A program made the translations under genes and the position numbers. The notes below the pieces were generated by a model. The model had not been told where the DNA came from. It searched no databases and saw nothing but the letters and a program-made list of their open reading frames with translations. Shown piece by piece: positions 33,655-33,658 of a stretch of DNA of 33,658 nucleotides (the stretch's first letter is position 1; each line of letters starts with the position of its first letter). The stretch comes from Lachnospiraceae bacterium (GTDB lineage Bacteria > Bacillota > Clostridia > Lachnospirales > Lachnospiraceae): contig JAAWBG010000091.1 of the NCBI GenBank assembly GCA_022792535.1, forward strand, positions 1 to 33,658, read 5' to 3'.

Positions 33655-33658
33655 CGCT
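33518..33658. repeat. Right terminal inverted repeat (141 bp perfect)
   Basis: Exact reverse complement of bases 1-141, checked base by base from the sequence. It probably continues past the right edge. Confidence 0.95.

Noticed and set aside
1..33658. Composite transposon bounded by inverted repeats
   Set aside because: The repeats are coding sequence of a chromosomal-type gene; no transposase, integrase, resolvase or target-site duplication is visible.

Overview
The window looks like a chromosomal surface-polysaccharide locus of a Gram-positive gut-type clostridium, probably Lachnospiraceae. The reasons are AGGAG-type ribosome sites before nearly every gene, sigma-A-type promoters, tightly packed Wzx/Wzy glycan genes, and AT-rich islands between GC-rich ends. 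The family assignment is inference. No rRNA, tRNA, CRISPR array, transposase or integrase was seen.

Layout. Two long operons face each other and meet at about 21.5 kb. Each begins at a window edge with a class IV (branched-chain type) aminotransferase that reads inwards and whose 5' end lies outside. The two edges are inverted copies: bases 1-141 are identical to the reverse complement of 33518-33658. The copies then diverge gradually, first only at synonymous positions.

Left operon (+ strand, about 1-21461): aminotransferase; GC-rich GT2; GT2; beta-propeller protein; GT4; Wzy; WecC-type dehydrogenase; GT2; Wzx; an XRE-HTH protein fused to a degenerate RmlA-like nucleotidyltransferase; then, behind a likely internal promoter, a modification block (ATP-grasp ligase, Gfo/Idh/MocA oxidoreductase, DAHP synthase, F420-dehydrogenase-beta-like Fe-S protein, pyruvyl transferase, CapK/PaaK-like AMP ligase, DegT aminotransferase, acyltransferase-3); finally WecB. 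WecB and WecC together would supply UDP-ManNAcA.

Right operon (- strand, about 33654-21578): aminotransferase; GT2; GT-A-like protein; Wzy; acyltransferase-3; DUF4422 glycosyltransferase; Wzx; GT2; CapE-like UDP-GlcNAc 4,6-dehydratase; then, behind its own promoter, an HTH-fused UDP-glucose dehydrogenase and a UDP-glucuronate 4-epimerase, which would supply UDP-GalA.

How it may work. Each arm has its own flippase, polymerase and glycosyltransferases. Neither has a priming phosphoglycosyltransferase, chain-length kinase or exporter, so those must lie outside. Recombination between the inverted aminotransferase ends would flip the whole 33-kb block and exchange which glycan operon sits behind each outside promoter, while rebuilding an intact aminotransferase each time. 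Independently, each operon's acyltransferase-3 gene carries a G9 tract. In the left gene G9 puts the gene out of frame (G8 would restore it); in the right gene G9 is in frame. The window therefore looks like a two-level phase-variable glycan locus: a candidate large-scale operon switch plus slippage-controlled acylation.
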